This document shows, in pieces, positions 1-8,157 of a DNA stretch of 10,875 nucleotides. The position numbers and the translations under genes are program-made. Source of the DNA: Bacillota bacterium (GTDB lineage Bacteria > Bacillota_C > Negativicutes > JAEYSJ01); the NCBI GenBank assembly GCA_023434855.1, contig JAEYSJ010000239.1, forward strand, positions 1 through 10,875. Reading direction: 5' to 3'. The notes below the pieces were generated by a model, which saw only the letters and a program-made list of their open reading frames with translations, was not told the origin of the DNA and ran no database searches. Each line of letters begins with the position of its first letter. Position 1 is the first letter of the stretch.

Positions 1-205
1 CAACGTGAGCAGTATTAATAGTAATACCGCGTTCTCTTTCTTCCGGGGCTTTATCGATTTGGTCATAAGCCATGAATTCAGCGCCGCCTGATTTGGAAAG
101 AGTAAGGGTAATAGCCGCTGTCAGCGAAGTTTTACCATGGTCAACGTGACCAATGGTACCAATATTTACGTGCGGTTTGGTTCTTTCAAACTTTTTCTTT
201 GCCAT
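1..205 (-). CDS. tuf: Elongation factor Tu, N-terminal part (runs off window)
   Basis: EF-Tu is the GTPase that delivers aminoacyl-tRNA to the ribosomal A site in the cytoplasm. Only the first 68 codons are in the window; the gene continues past base 1. The translation begins [20 protein letters not shown]. It shows the P-loop GHVDHGKT at residues 19-26, which binds the GTP phosphates, and the switch I segment RGITIN from residue 59, both diagnostic for EF-Tu rather than EF-G or SelB. The ATG is preceded by a strong Shine-Dalgarno AAGGAGG at 222-216 with a 10-base spacer. It lies 42 bases downstream of the fusA stop, so it is almost certainly the last or a late gene of the str operon. No terminator or promoter is visible in the gap. 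Identification is secure; whether the genome has a second tuf copy cannot be told from here. Confidence 0.97.
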   Translation of the reverse strand, partial: MAKKKFERTKPHVNIGTIGHVDHGKTSLTAAITLTLSKSGGAEFMAYDQIDKAPEERERGITINTAHV

Positions 206-247
206 TGTATTTTTGCCTCCTTAAGTTTGCACAAATAAGAATTATAT

Positions 248-2326
248 TTATGCACCTTTCATTTTTGTAACAATCGCCTCGGAAATATTCTTCGGCACTT
301 CATCGTAATGGCTAAATTCCATTGAATAGTTACCACGGCCTTGCGTTCTGGAACGCAGGTCGGTAGCGTAACCAAACATTTCGGCGAGCGGCACAAATGC
401 CCTGATGGACTGAGCGCCTGACCGTGCTTCCATACCTTCTATACGTCCCCGGCGAGAATTTAAATCGCCGATAACATCACCCATATATTCTTCAGGCACT
501 ACTACTTCTACTTTCATGTATGGTTCCAGCAGAACCGGGCTAGCTTTGGCAGCACCTGCCTTGAAGCCCATGGATCCGGCAATTTTAAAGGCCATTTCCG
601 CGGAGTCAACATCGTGGTACGAGCCATCATAAACAACCACTTTTATATCAACCATTGGATAGCCTGCTAATACGCCATTTTCCATAGCTTCTTTAATACC
701 GGCTTCTATTGGATTGATGTACTCCTTAGGAATAGCGCCACCGACTACTTTATTTTCAAAGGTAAAGCCTTGGGCTGGTTCCTGGGGAATCAGTTCGAGC
801 CAACAATGACCGTACTGTCCACGGCCACCAGACTGACGAACAAACTTACCCTCGGACTTAACTGTCTTACGAATGGTTTCACGATAAGCAACTTGCGGCT
901 TACCAACATTACATTCCACTTTAAACTCACGCAGCATACGGTCTACAATGATTTCCAAATGTAGTTCGCCCATACCGGAGATTAAAGTTTGACCGGTTTC
1001 CTGGTCGGTATTCATCCTGAAAGTAGGATCTTCCTCAGCCAGTCTGGCCAGTGCCACTCCCATTTTTTCCTGATCGGCCTTAGTTTTGGGCTCTACAGCC
1101 ACCTGGATAACCGGTTCAGGAAATACCATGGACTCTAAAATAATCGGATTTTTATCATCACACAGCGTATCACCGGTAGTTGTATCCTTGAGGCCAACAG
1201 CGGCGGCAATATCGCCAGTGTAAACTATCTCAATCTCCTCGCGGTGATTGGCATGCATCTGCAAAATACGTCCGATACGTTCTTTCTTGCCCTTAGTGGA
1301 ATTAAACACATAGGAACCGGAAGAAAGTTTGCCGGAGTAAACCCTAAAGAATGCCAATTTGCCGACATAAGGGTCAGCCATAATTTTGAAAGCTAACGCC
1401 GAAAACGGCAAGTTATCATCAGCAGCACGTTCATCTTCCGCACCGCTATCGGGATTGACCCCGCGAATGGCGGGAATATCCGTCGGTGCCGGCATGTATT
1501 CCACAACTGCATCCAACAGTGGCTGCACACCTTTGTTTTTGTAAGAGGAACCGCATAAAACCGGCGTCATCTGACAAGCTATGGTTGCTTTACGAATACC
1601 TGCCATGATTTCCTCTTTGGTAAGTTCTTCACCCTCGAGGTATTTCATCATCAGTTCGTCATCGCTTTCGGCCACAGCGTCCAGGAGGTTCTGGCGGTAT
1701 AATTCCGCCTGCTCTATGAGATCCTCAGGGATATCAGTAGCTTCACTGGTTTTACCCAGATCATCGGTATAAACGATAGCTCTCATTTCTACCAGATCAA
1801 CAAGACCTTTAAATGTATCTTCATAACCAATCGGCAATTGAATAGGCACAGCATTTGCGCCCAACCGGCTTTTCATCATATCAACAACACGATAAAAATC
1901 CGCGCCGATCATATCCATTTTGTTTACATAAGCCATACGTGGAACACCATATTTATCTGCCTGGCGCCACACTGTTTCTGATTGCGGTTCCACGCCACCT
2001 TTAGCGCAGAATACCGCAACTGAACCATCAAGTACCCTGAGCGACCGTTCTACCTCAACAGTAAAGTCCACGTGTCCTGGTGTGTCAATTATATTTATAC
2101 GATGGCCTTGCCATTGACAAGTAGTGGCCGCGGAGGTAATAGTAATACCCCGTTCTTGTTCCTGCACCATCCAGTCCATCGTTGCAGCGCCATCATGTAC
2201 TTCACCAATTTTGTGTACTCTACCAGTATAAAACAGTATACGTTCAGTTGTTGTGGTCTTGCCGGCGTCAATATGAGCCATGATGCCAATGTTCCGCGTC
2301 TTTTCGAGAGGAAACTTTCGGGCCAC
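248..2326 (-). CDS. fusA: Elongation factor G
   Basis: EF-G is the ribosomal translocase GTPase and, with RRF, a ribosome recycling factor. From the preferred start it is 692 residues, the usual length for Bacillota EF-G. Visible G motifs are AHIDAGKT (17-24), RGITIT (59-64), DTPGHVDF (81-88) and NKMD (135-138). The later beta-barrel and ribosome-contacting domains follow, including [12 protein letters not shown] and [19 protein letters not shown], and the protein ends in KMKGA. The open frame extends two codons upstream to a TTG at 2332, but that sits only 4 bases from the AGGAG at 2341-2337. The GTG at 2326, with a 10-base spacer, gives the standard (M)[11 protein letters not shown] start and is preferred. 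The gene is the fourth of the str operon, between rpsG (92-base gap) and tuf (42-base gap). Nothing is missing or disrupted. Confidence 0.97.
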   Translation of the reverse strand: MARKFPLEKTRNIGIMAHIDAGKTTTTERILFYTGRVHKIGEVHDGAATMDWMVQEQERGITITSAATTCQWQGHRINIIDTPGHVDFTVEVERSLRVLDGSVAVFCAKGGVEPQSETVWRQADKYGVPRMAYVNKMDMIGADFYRVVDMMKSRLGANAVPIQLPIGYEDTFKGLVDLVEMRAIVYTDDLGKTSEATDIPEDLIEQAELYRQNLLDAVAESDDELMMKYLEGEELTKEEIMAGIRKATIACQMTPVLCGSSYKNKGVQPLLDAVVEYMPAPTDIPAIRGVNPDSGAEDERAADDNLPFSALAFKIMADPYVGKLAFFRVYSGKLSSGSYVFNSTKGKKERIGRILQMHANHREEIEIVYTGDIAAAVGLKDTTTGDTLCDDKNPIILESMVFPEPVIQVAVEPKTKADQEKMGVALARLAEEDPTFRMNTDQETGQTLISGMGELHLEIIVDRMLREFKVECNVGKPQVAYRETIRKTVKSEGKFVRQSGGRGQYGHCWLELIPQEPAQGFTFENKVVGGAIPKEYINPIEAGIKEAMENGVLAGYPMVDIKVVVYDGSYHDVDSAEMAFKIAGSMGFKAGAAKASPVLLEPYMKVEVVVPEEYMGDVIGDLNSRRGRIEGMEARSGAQSIRAFVPLAEMFGYATDLRSRTQGRGNYSMEFSHYDEVPKNISEAIVTKMKGA

Positions 2327-2335
2327 TAACAAATC

Positions 2336-2341
2336 ACTCCT
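2336..2341 (-). promoter_or_regulatory. fusA ribosome binding site deciding a GTG start
   Basis: On the minus strand AGGAGT is followed by GAT, then TTG, TTA, GTG. The TTG at 2332 is too close to the Shine-Dalgarno. The GTG at 2326 has a 10-base spacer from AGGAG and gives the family-standard N terminus, so translation most likely starts there. Confidence 0.7.
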
Positions 2342-2418
2342 AACTGTTTAGCGTTTGCCTTATATATCGAATTACATCTCATTTATTTCTTCATCACCCT
2401 GTTTACTTAAAGGCAAAA

Positions 2419-2901
<483 letters not shown>

Positions 2902-2908
2902 TCAACCT

Positions 2909-3174
2909 GAGTCTGTTTCAAAACACCCATCTGCTTCGCCGTACATTCTATTTGAAGATATTTGCATACCAGCATGCTGTGCTAGTAAAACGACCTCCAA
3001 CAGAACGTGCTCTTGCGAGCGCTCGCACGTCCTTTCGAACAGGCTCCTGTTCAATCGGCAAATAGTGACCGATTTCCTAGTAATACTTGTTTTGCCTGTA
3101 CGAATATACAAACCACGTACGCCTTCGCTCACGTTCTCATCGCGCCTCGCATCTGTGCATTTTTAAACAGCCTC
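2909..3174. repeat. MITE-like or dispersed intergenic repeat with imperfect terminal inverted repeats
   Basis: This 266-base block fills most of the rpsL-rpsG gap. Its left end (2909-2934) and the reverse complement of its right end (3149-3174) match at 19 of 26 positions by eye; the outermost part reads GAGtCTGTTTcAAAA against GAGgCTGTTTaAAAA. Inside are a perfect 14-base palindrome TGCGAGCGCTCGCA (3014-3027), a hairpin GAACAGG-CT-CCTGTTC (3037-3052) close to the midpoint, AATCGG/CCGATT (3053-3058 and 3069-3074), and the palindrome CAGCATGCTG (2970-2979). I see no clear target site duplication. A frame of 76 codons runs through it on the minus strand from a GTG at 3132, but it has no convincing RBS or recognisable domain, so I do not call a gene. 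It is inferred to be a non-autonomous mobile element or dispersed repeat; it could also be a structured RNA or a regulatory leader for rpsG. Confidence 0.6.
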
Positions 3175-3199
3175 CTCTGTTAATGTCTAACGCACGATT

Positions 3200-3574
3200 T
3201 TATTTCTTAGCACGTTTGGCGCCATATTTCGATCTACCCTGATTACGCTTTTGCACCCCGGCGGTATCCAGCGCGCCACGCACAATGTGGTAACGAACGC
3301 CAGGCAGGTCTTTGACCCTACCACCTCTGATAAGCACAACAGAGTGCTCCTGCAGATTATGACCAATGCCAGGAATATACGCGGTAACCTCAATTCCATT
3401 GGTCAAACGTACCCTTGCCACCTTACGTAATGCAGAGTTCGGTTTCTTAGGAGTAGTTGTATACACCCTTGTGCAAACACCACGCTTCTGTGGACACTCT
3501 TTCAGCGCAGGTGCAGTAGATTTTTTCTCCATTTCCTCTCTACTTTTGCGTACTAATTGACTAATTGTCGGCAT
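3200..3574 (-). CDS. rpsL: 30S ribosomal protein S12
   Basis: S12 sits at the decoding centre and helps control accuracy of tRNA selection. The product is 124 residues, starting [15 protein letters not shown]. It contains [40 protein letters not shown] and DLPGVRYH, and has a lysine-rich C terminus. Lys43, Lys88 and the neighbouring Asp89 (counting Met) are present. The two lysines are the classical streptomycin-resistance positions, so the sequence looks wild type; Asp89 is the residue methylthiolated by RimO in other bacteria. The frame is open 8 codons further upstream to 3598, but the ATG at 3574 has AAGGAGGT at 3588-3581 with a 6-base spacer and gives the conserved start. It is the second gene of the str operon, after rplGB. 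Downstream, a repeat-like element begins 25 bases past the stop. Confidence 0.98.
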   Translation of the reverse strand: MPTISQLVRKSREEMEKKSTAPALKECPQKRGVCTRVYTTTPKKPNSALRKVARVRLTNGIEVTAYIPGIGHNLQEHSVVLIRGGRVKDLPGVRYHIVRGALDTAGVQKRNQGRSKYGAKRAKK

Positions 3575-3610
3575 AAGTACACCTCCTTCCTCAAACATCA
3601 GATTTATTAT

Positions 3611-3664
3611 AAAAAATTTTGTTTCCCAAATGACTAACTATTAATCTCTATCAGGAAACAAAAT
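3611..3664 (-). terminator. Terminator-like hairpin plus T-run between rplGB and rpsL
   Basis: On the minus strand an 11-base perfect inverted repeat, ATTTTGTTTCC (3664-3654) and GGAAACAAAAT (3626-3616), is followed at once by TTTTT (3615-3611). The loop is 27 bases and the stem is AU-rich with only three G-C pairs, so it is weaker than a textbook intrinsic terminator. It lies 18 bases past the rplGB stop and about 40 bases before the rpsL start. If active it would give partial termination after rplGB or act as an attenuator for the rest of the operon. Confidence 0.35.
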
Positions 3665-3682
3665 GTTTAACGCCCTTTAATC

Positions 3683-3928
3683 CTATTTCAACACAGCTAT
3701 AGCTGCCGCGCCAACCTCAATACCGCAGGCTTTACCCAATTCAGTCATAGTAGATACCATTTCTATCGCTATGCCTTTTGGTCCGCATAACTCTTTGAGG
3801 GGAGTTGTTACCCGCTTGTCAGCATCTTCAGCTATATATACCAGCCGGGCTGTTCCCTTTTCTACAGCCTTAGCCGTTTGTTTTACGCCAATCACTTTCT
3901 TGGCATTTTTCAATGTGTCCAGCGGCAT
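3683..3928 (-). CDS. rplGB: L7Ae-family ribosomal protein, YbxF/RplGB-like
   Basis: This is an 81-residue protein of the L7Ae/L30e/S12e/Gadd45 superfamily. Bacillus YbxF, encoded at the same place between rpoC and rpsL, binds kink-turn RNAs; the same role is inferred here. Visible family features are GVKQTAKAVEKG near residues 14-25 (RNA-binding turn and helix), ARLVYIAEDAD, and the conserved C-terminal GKACGIEVGAAAIAVL. It is a single-domain protein with no signal or membrane segment. The frame extends 3 codons upstream to a GTG at 3937, but that codon overlaps the Shine-Dalgarno AAGGAG (3942-3937). The ATG at 3928, with an 8-base spacer, is the real start. It ends in TAG. It is the first gene behind the promoter at 4013-3985, so it leads the str transcript. 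The RBS itself can form a small hairpin (separate entry). Confidence 0.92.
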   Translation of the reverse strand: MPLDTLKNAKKVIGVKQTAKAVEKGTARLVYIAEDADKRVTTPLKELCGPKGIAIEMVSTMTELGKACGIEVGAAAIAVLK

Positions 3929-3943
3929 AAGGTTCACTCCTTA
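3928..3943 (-). promoter_or_regulatory. rplGB RBS in a small hairpin
   Basis: The minus strand reads TAAGG-AGTGAA-CCTTA, where the last A is the first base of the ATG. The Shine-Dalgarno AAGGAG (3942-3937) is thus partly paired with the bases just before the start codon (5-bp stem, 6-base loop). Such a short stem may open easily, but it could couple translation to RNA or protein binding. No kink-turn was convincingly seen in the leader. Confidence 0.4.
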
Positions 3944-3984
3944 ATTTTTACAAACAAATCCAGTCGTGTTTCAGACACTCTAAT

Positions 3985-4013
3985 ATCTTACCATTTCCTA
4001 ATGTGACTGTCAA
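3985..4013 (-). promoter_or_regulatory. Sigma-A-type promoter for rplGB-rpsL-rpsG-fusA-tuf
   Basis: On the minus strand a perfect -35 box TTGACA (4013-4008) is followed by exactly 17 bases and the -10 box TAAGAT (3990-3985, 4 of 6 consensus). The base triplet TGG just upstream of the -10 makes it an extended -10. The sequence upstream of the -35 is AT-rich. The predicted start point is near 3978, giving a leader of about 50 bases to the rplGB ATG. The leader's first bases contain GTGT-CTGAA-ACAC (3978-3966), a possible weak 5' hairpin. It lies just downstream of the nested hairpin that follows rpoC, which supports a transcription-unit boundary here. Confidence 0.8.
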
Positions 4014-4094
4014 CAAACTTCTTATAAAAATAGCAAAACCCCCTAGATTTTATGCCTGGTTCTATGCCCACGGTCCCGTGAGTGTCATTTTATT

Positions 4095-4153
4095 AAAGGG
4101 TACTTGGCGCCTGTTAGACGGCTAAGCCGTTTAACAATTACCAAGTACCCTTT
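4095..4153. terminator. Nested strong hairpin after rpoC (terminator or attenuator candidate)
   Basis: AAAGGGTACTTGG (4095-4107) and CCAAGTACCCTTT (4141-4153) form a perfect 13-bp stem. Inside it, GTTAGACGGC (4113-4122) and GCCGTTTAAC (4126-4135) form a second stem around a TAA loop, with one mismatch (a G-T wobble on the plus strand). It starts 24 bases past the rpoC stop. In the direction of rpoC transcription the 3' arm is followed by AATAAAA, a poor U-tract. In the opposite direction it is followed by TATTTTTT, a much better one. It may therefore act as a weak terminator or RNA-stabilising end for rpoBC and a stronger stop for antisense transcription into rpoC. Confidence 0.6.
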
Positions 4154-4177
4154 TATTTTTTACCGTCGCATCAATTC

Positions 4178-7100
4178 TTATACTTCCACTTTAACGGGAT
4201 GATTAATCCTAATGTTACGGTAACGGCTCATGCCGGTGCCGGCGGGCACCAGTTTGCCGATAATTACATTTTCTTTAAGTCCCAACAGAGGGTCAATTTT
4301 ACCTTTAATAGCTGCCTCTGTGAGTACACGGGTAGTTTCCTGGAAAGAAGCGGCTGATAAGAAAGAATCGGTAGCAAGCGAGGCTTTAGTAATACCGAGA
4401 AGGATAGGACGGGCCACCGCGGGCTCACCGCCTGCTTCAATTGCCTGAGCGTTTTCCTCTTCAAAAGTATTAACATCAATGTATTCGCCTGGCAAAAGTT
4501 CAGTATCGCCTGGTTCTTCCACCTTTACCTTATGCAGCATCTGCCGCACCATAACTTCTATGTGCTTGTCATTAATTTCAACGCCCTGGGATTTATACAC
4601 TTTCTGCACTTCATATACCAGATAACGCTGCGTGGCTTGTAGACCGCTTACCCGCAAAATGTCATGGGGATTAACCGAACCTTCAGTTATACGGTCACCT
4701 GCTTTAACCATATCCCCGTCTTTTACAATAACCCTGGCACCATAAGGAATTTGGTATACGCGCTCTTCACCATTCGTTGGTATCACCGTCAATTTACGCA
4801 CACCTTTGGTTTCCTTAAAGTCCACCTTACCGTCAGTTTCGGTAATTATTGCCTGACGCTTAGGCTTACGGGCCTCAAATAATTCTTCTACCCTTGGCAA
4901 ACCTTGCGTGATATCATCCCCGGCTACACCGCCTGTATGGAATGTACGCATGGTAAGCTGGGTACCAGGTTCGCCGATTGACTGGGCGGCAATTATACCA
5001 ACTGCCTCACCTACATCGACAGGATTCCAGGTTGCCAGATTACGACCATAGCATTTAATACATACACCGTATTGAGATTTACAAGTCAGTACCGAGCGGA
5101 TTAATACTTTTTGCCGTACGGCGACTATTTTGTCGGCTATATCATCAGTAATTTCCTCATTAGTACGGATAATCAGCTCGCCGGTATCAGGATCAGCAAT
5201 ATCCTCAGCTACATAGCGTCCAACAATACGATCTTTAAGAGGTTCAATGACGCCGGCACCCTCTTTGATGGCTTCAACCTCAATACCTTTTATATTATTG
5301 TTACGTACTTTAACTTCACGGACGTCACTAGTTAGAACTGCTTCAATATGTTCTTCCGTTAAAGGCGTATCTGCGGGAACAATCTCTTCCCCTGCGCTGT
5401 TTTTAATCGAATCGGTAGTATTCTTGCCGAGCATTTCGCGAACCATTGCTTCCTTAAGCGCTTTGCGTACTTTTTCCTCTGGCTCACCTAAAGCAATAGT
5501 TTCACTTGTCGCCGCCATATTTACATCCTCTTCAGTAGGTGTAGACAAACCGCGTACAATAATTTCCGGCACGCCGTGTTCGCCTATCAGGCGCAGATTA
5601 TCTTGATCCAACACGGTGTTTTGTGGCATAAGCACGTCAGCCGTTTTAGGATCGGTAACATCTGCTGCCAGTACCCTGCCAAATAGTGTATCTTTTAAGA
5701 ATTCAATGGCACTTGAACTTGACTGAGCCAGCCGCGCCCGTTCCCGTACCAGATTAATCCCTACTACATCACAGTCTTCCTCCCGGACAATAACATCCTG
5801 CGCTACATCAACCAGACGTCTGGTAAGATAACCGGAGTCAGCTGTCCTTAGGGCCGTGTCAGCCAAACCTTTACGCGCGCCGTGAGTGGAAATAAAGTAC
5901 TCCAACACCGTCAGTCCCTCACGGAAGTTAGCTTTAATCGGTAAGTCAATAATCCGGCCGGACGGATCGGCCATTAGGCCCCGCATACCGGCCAATTGAC
6001 GAATTTGCTGGATATTACCACGCGCCCCGGAATTGGCCATCATATATACCGGGTTAAACCTGTCAAGGTTATTCATCATTGCAGTAGTAACATCATCAGT
6101 TGCTTTGGTCCATAAGGTAATAATTTTCTTATACCGTTCATCATCGGTAATCAGACCACGGCGATACTGCTTATCGATAATATCAACCTGTGCTTCAGTA
6201 TTAGCCAAGATTTCCTTTTTAGCCGGAGGAATCTTAATATCTGAAATTGCTACAGTCACCCCGGCACGGCAGGCAAAAGCATATCCCAGCCTTTTAACAC
6301 TGTCAAGAACGTTGGCTGTCTTGGAATTGCCGAACTGGCTATATGAAGAAGCCACAAGCTTGCCCAGCTGTTTTTTATCCATCAGAATGCCCAAGTACCA
6401 TTCTTCATTGCCGCTTTCGGTCTTTTGTTTATAATAATAACGAATTTCTTCAGGCAAACTCTCGTTAAAAATCATCCGTCCCAACGTAGTGTTAACCAAG
6501 CCATAGCCAGGTATGCGAACCTTGATCTGGGCATGTAAGGATAATTCTTTATGCTGATAGGCCAGCAGCGCTTCATTTATAGTGCCGACAATCTTGCCTT
6601 CACCCAAAGCTCCGGGTTTTTCAATTGTCAGATAGTAAGCCCCCAAAACCATATCCTGGGTTGGCGTAGCTACCGGCTTGCCATCTTTAGTAGATAAGAT
6701 ATTATGCGCCGCCAGCATTAGAAGCCGTGCTTCAGCCTGAGCCTCAGCTGACAGCGGCACATGAACTGCCATTTGGTCGCCGTCAAAGTCGGCATTATAT
6801 GCAGTGCATACCAATGGATGGATTTTTATTGCCCTGCCTTCCGACAATACTGGCTCAAAAGCCTGAATACCCAGCCGATGTAATGTCGGGGCGCGGTTTA
6901 ATAATACAGGATGTTCTTTGATAACCTCTTCCAATACATCCCATACTTCGGGGCGAACCCGTTCCACCATCCTTTTGGCGCTTTTAATATTATGGGCATG
7001 GCCGGCATTTACCAGCTTTTTCATAACAAACGGCTTAAATAGCTCCAGCGCCATTTCTTTTGGCAAACCACATTGGTGAAGTTTTAATTCAGGACCAACT

Positions 7101-8134
7101 ACGATAACTGAACGGCCGGAATAATCCACCCGTTTACCCAACAGGTTCTGCCGGAAACGTCCTTGTTTGCCTTTGAGCATATCGCTCAGGGACTTAAGCG
7201 GACGATTGCCTGGTCCGGTAACAGGGCGACCGCGGCGACCATTATCAATCAGCGCGTCAACGGCTTCCTGCAGCATGCGTTTCTCATTGCGGACAATAAT
7301 ATCCGGCGCACCTAAGTCCAGGAGACGTTTGAGACGATTGTTACGGTTAATAACCCTGCGGTACAAGTCGTTCAAATCCGACGTAGCAAAACGTCCGCCG
7401 TCCAGTTGCACCATTGGCCTTAGTTCCGGTGGAATAACCGGGATAACATCCATAATCATCCAATCAGGATTGTTACCGGATTTGCGGAAAGCTTCTACCA
7501 CCTCCAGCCGGCGAATGGCGCGTATTTTCCGCTGCCCGCTTACTTCCTTAAGTTCCTGGCGCAGTTCTTTACTAAGTTTTTCAAGGTCTAATTCGGACAG
7601 CAGTTTCTTAATGGCTTCGGCTCCCATGCCAACCTTGAAAGCATTCCCATATTTATCGCGGTATTCCCGGTACTCATTTTCGTTTAACAACTGTTTTTTC
7701 ATAAGTGGCGTATCGCCGGGATCAAGTACGATATATGAAGCAAAATATAGCACCTTTTCTAAAGAACGGGGTGAAATATCCAGGATAAGTCCCATACGGC
7801 TTGGTATGCCCTTAAAATACCAAATATGGGATACCGGGGCAGCTAACTCGATATGGCCCATGCGTTCGCGACGCACCTTGGAACGGGTTACTTCAACGCC
7901 GCAGCGGTCGCAGATAATTCCCTTATAACGAATTCGCTTATATTTACCGCAGTGACACTCCCAATCCCGTGTCGGTCCAAAAATTTTCTCGCAAAATAGC
8001 CCTTCCCTTTCAGGCTTAAGAGTACGGTAGTTTATTGTTTCAGGCTTTCTCACTTCGCCATGTGACCACTTGCGTATCTGATCAGGCGAGGCTATGCCAA
8101 TACGCATTGAATCAAAATTATTTACGTCTAACAA
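4178..8134 (-). CDS. rpoC: DNA-directed RNA polymerase subunit beta'
   Basis: Beta' forms one pincer of RNA polymerase and carries the catalytic Mg site. From the preferred TTG start it is 1318 residues. The N-terminal zinc site has Cys60, Cys62, Cys75 and Cys78. The catalytic loop NADFDGDQ has Asp449, Asp451 and Asp453. The bridge-helix and trigger-loop region follows ([20 protein letters not shown] and [19 protein letters not shown]). The second zinc site is Cys788, Cys1018, Cys1025 and Cys1028. The first two of these cysteines are 230 residues apart, against 74 in E. coli; the extra length appears to be repeated copies of one module (see findings). The frame also opens at GTG 8146, but that overlaps the Shine-Dalgarno AAGGGAG (8152-8146). 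The TTG at 8134 yields the common (M)[12 protein letters not shown] start. The gene follows rpoB by 23 bases and is clearly co-transcribed with it. Confidence 0.98.
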   Translation of the reverse strand: MLDVNNFDSMRIGIASPDQIRKWSHGEVRKPETINYRTLKPEREGLFCEKIFGPTRDWECHCGKYKRIRYKGIICDRCGVEVTRSKVRRERMGHIELAAPVSHIWYFKGIPSRMGLILDISPRSLEKVLYFASYIVLDPGDTPLMKKQLLNENEYREYRDKYGNAFKVGMGAEAIKKLLSELDLEKLSKELRQELKEVSGQRKIRAIRRLEVVEAFRKSGNNPDWMIMDVIPVIPPELRPMVQLDGGRFATSDLNDLYRRVINRNNRLKRLLDLGAPDIIVRNEKRMLQEAVDALIDNGRRGRPVTGPGNRPLKSLSDMLKGKQGRFRQNLLGKRVDYSGRSVIVVGPELKLHQCGLPKEMALELFKPFVMKKLVNAGHAHNIKSAKRMVERVRPEVWDVLEEVIKEHPVLLNRAPTLHRLGIQAFEPVLSEGRAIKIHPLVCTAYNADFDGDQMAVHVPLSAEAQAEARLLMLAAHNILSTKDGKPVATPTQDMVLGAYYLTIEKPGALGEGKIVGTINEALLAYQHKELSLHAQIKVRIPGYGLVNTTLGRMIFNESLPEEIRYYYKQKTESGNEEWYLGILMDKKQLGKLVASSYSQFGNSKTANVLDSVKRLGYAFACRAGVTVAISDIKIPPAKKEILANTEAQVDIIDKQYRRGLITDDERYKKIITLWTKATDDVTTAMMNNLDRFNPVYMMANSGARGNIQQIRQLAGMRGLMADPSGRIIDLPIKANFREGLTVLEYFISTHGARKGLADTALRTADSGYLTRRLVDVAQDVIVREEDCDVVGINLVRERARLAQSSSSAIEFLKDTLFGRVLAADVTDPKTADVLMPQNTVLDQDNLRLIGEHGVPEIIVRGLSTPTEEDVNMAATSETIALGEPEEKVRKALKEAMVREMLGKNTTDSIKNSAGEEIVPADTPLTEEHIEAVLTSDVREVKVRNNNIKGIEVEAIKEGAGVIEPLKDRIVGRYVAEDIADPDTGELIIRTNEEITDDIADKIVAVRQKVLIRSVLTCKSQYGVCIKCYGRNLATWNPVDVGEAVGIIAAQSIGEPGTQLTMRTFHTGGVAGDDITQGLPRVEELFEARKPKRQAIITETDGKVDFKETKGVRKLTVIPTNGEERVYQIPYGARVIVKDGDMVKAGDRITEGSVNPHDILRVSGLQATQRYLVYEVQKVYKSQGVEINDKHIEVMVRQMLHKVKVEEPGDTELLPGEYIDVNTFEEENAQAIEAGGEPAVARPILLGITKASLATDSFLSAASFQETTRVLTEAAIKGKIDPLLGLKENVIIGKLVPAGTGMSRYRNIRINHPVKVEV

Positions 8135-8152
8135 AGGGTTAATCACTCCCTT
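8134..8152 (-). promoter_or_regulatory. rpoC RBS in a hairpin, deciding a TTG start
   Basis: The minus strand reads AAGGG-AGTGATTAA-CCCTT, where the final T is the first base of the TTG start codon. The Shine-Dalgarno AAGGGAG (8152-8146) is therefore partly paired with the bases before the start (5-bp stem, 9-base loop). It is 11 bases from TTG 8134 and overlaps the alternative GTG 8146, which favours the TTG. Confidence 0.45.
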
Positions 8153-8157
8153 ATCAA

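Noticed and set aside
2354..2417. Inverted repeat TTTGCCTT / AAGGCAAA in the rpsG-fusA gap
   Set aside because: Only 8 bp with a 48-base loop and no T-run; too weak to call a terminator or regulator.
2902..3132. A 76-codon minus-strand frame running through the rpsL-rpsG element
   Set aside because: It starts at GTG without a convincing RBS, its stop overlaps the rpsG Shine-Dalgarno, it lies almost wholly inside the repeat-like element, and no domain is recognisable.
3606..3634. A TATAAT (3611-3606, minus strand) that could be a -10 box for rpsL
   Set aside because: It lies in the AT-rich tail of the hairpin, and no acceptable -35 box is found at 16-18 bases; the best match is at 19 bases and poor.
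3929..3978. A riboswitch or kink-turn in the rplGB leader for L7Ae autoregulation
   Set aside because: The roughly 50-base leader has only short stems and no clear tandem G-A pairs with a three-base bulge.
4069..4080. Small palindrome CACGG-TC-CCGTG downstream of the rpoC hairpin
   Set aside because: The 2-base loop leaves only a 4-bp practical stem, and nothing links it to a function.
7167..7928. A 253-codon plus-strand frame opposite rpoC
   Set aside because: It is a serine/arginine-rich shadow of the highly conserved beta' N-terminal coding region; long antisense frames are expected there.
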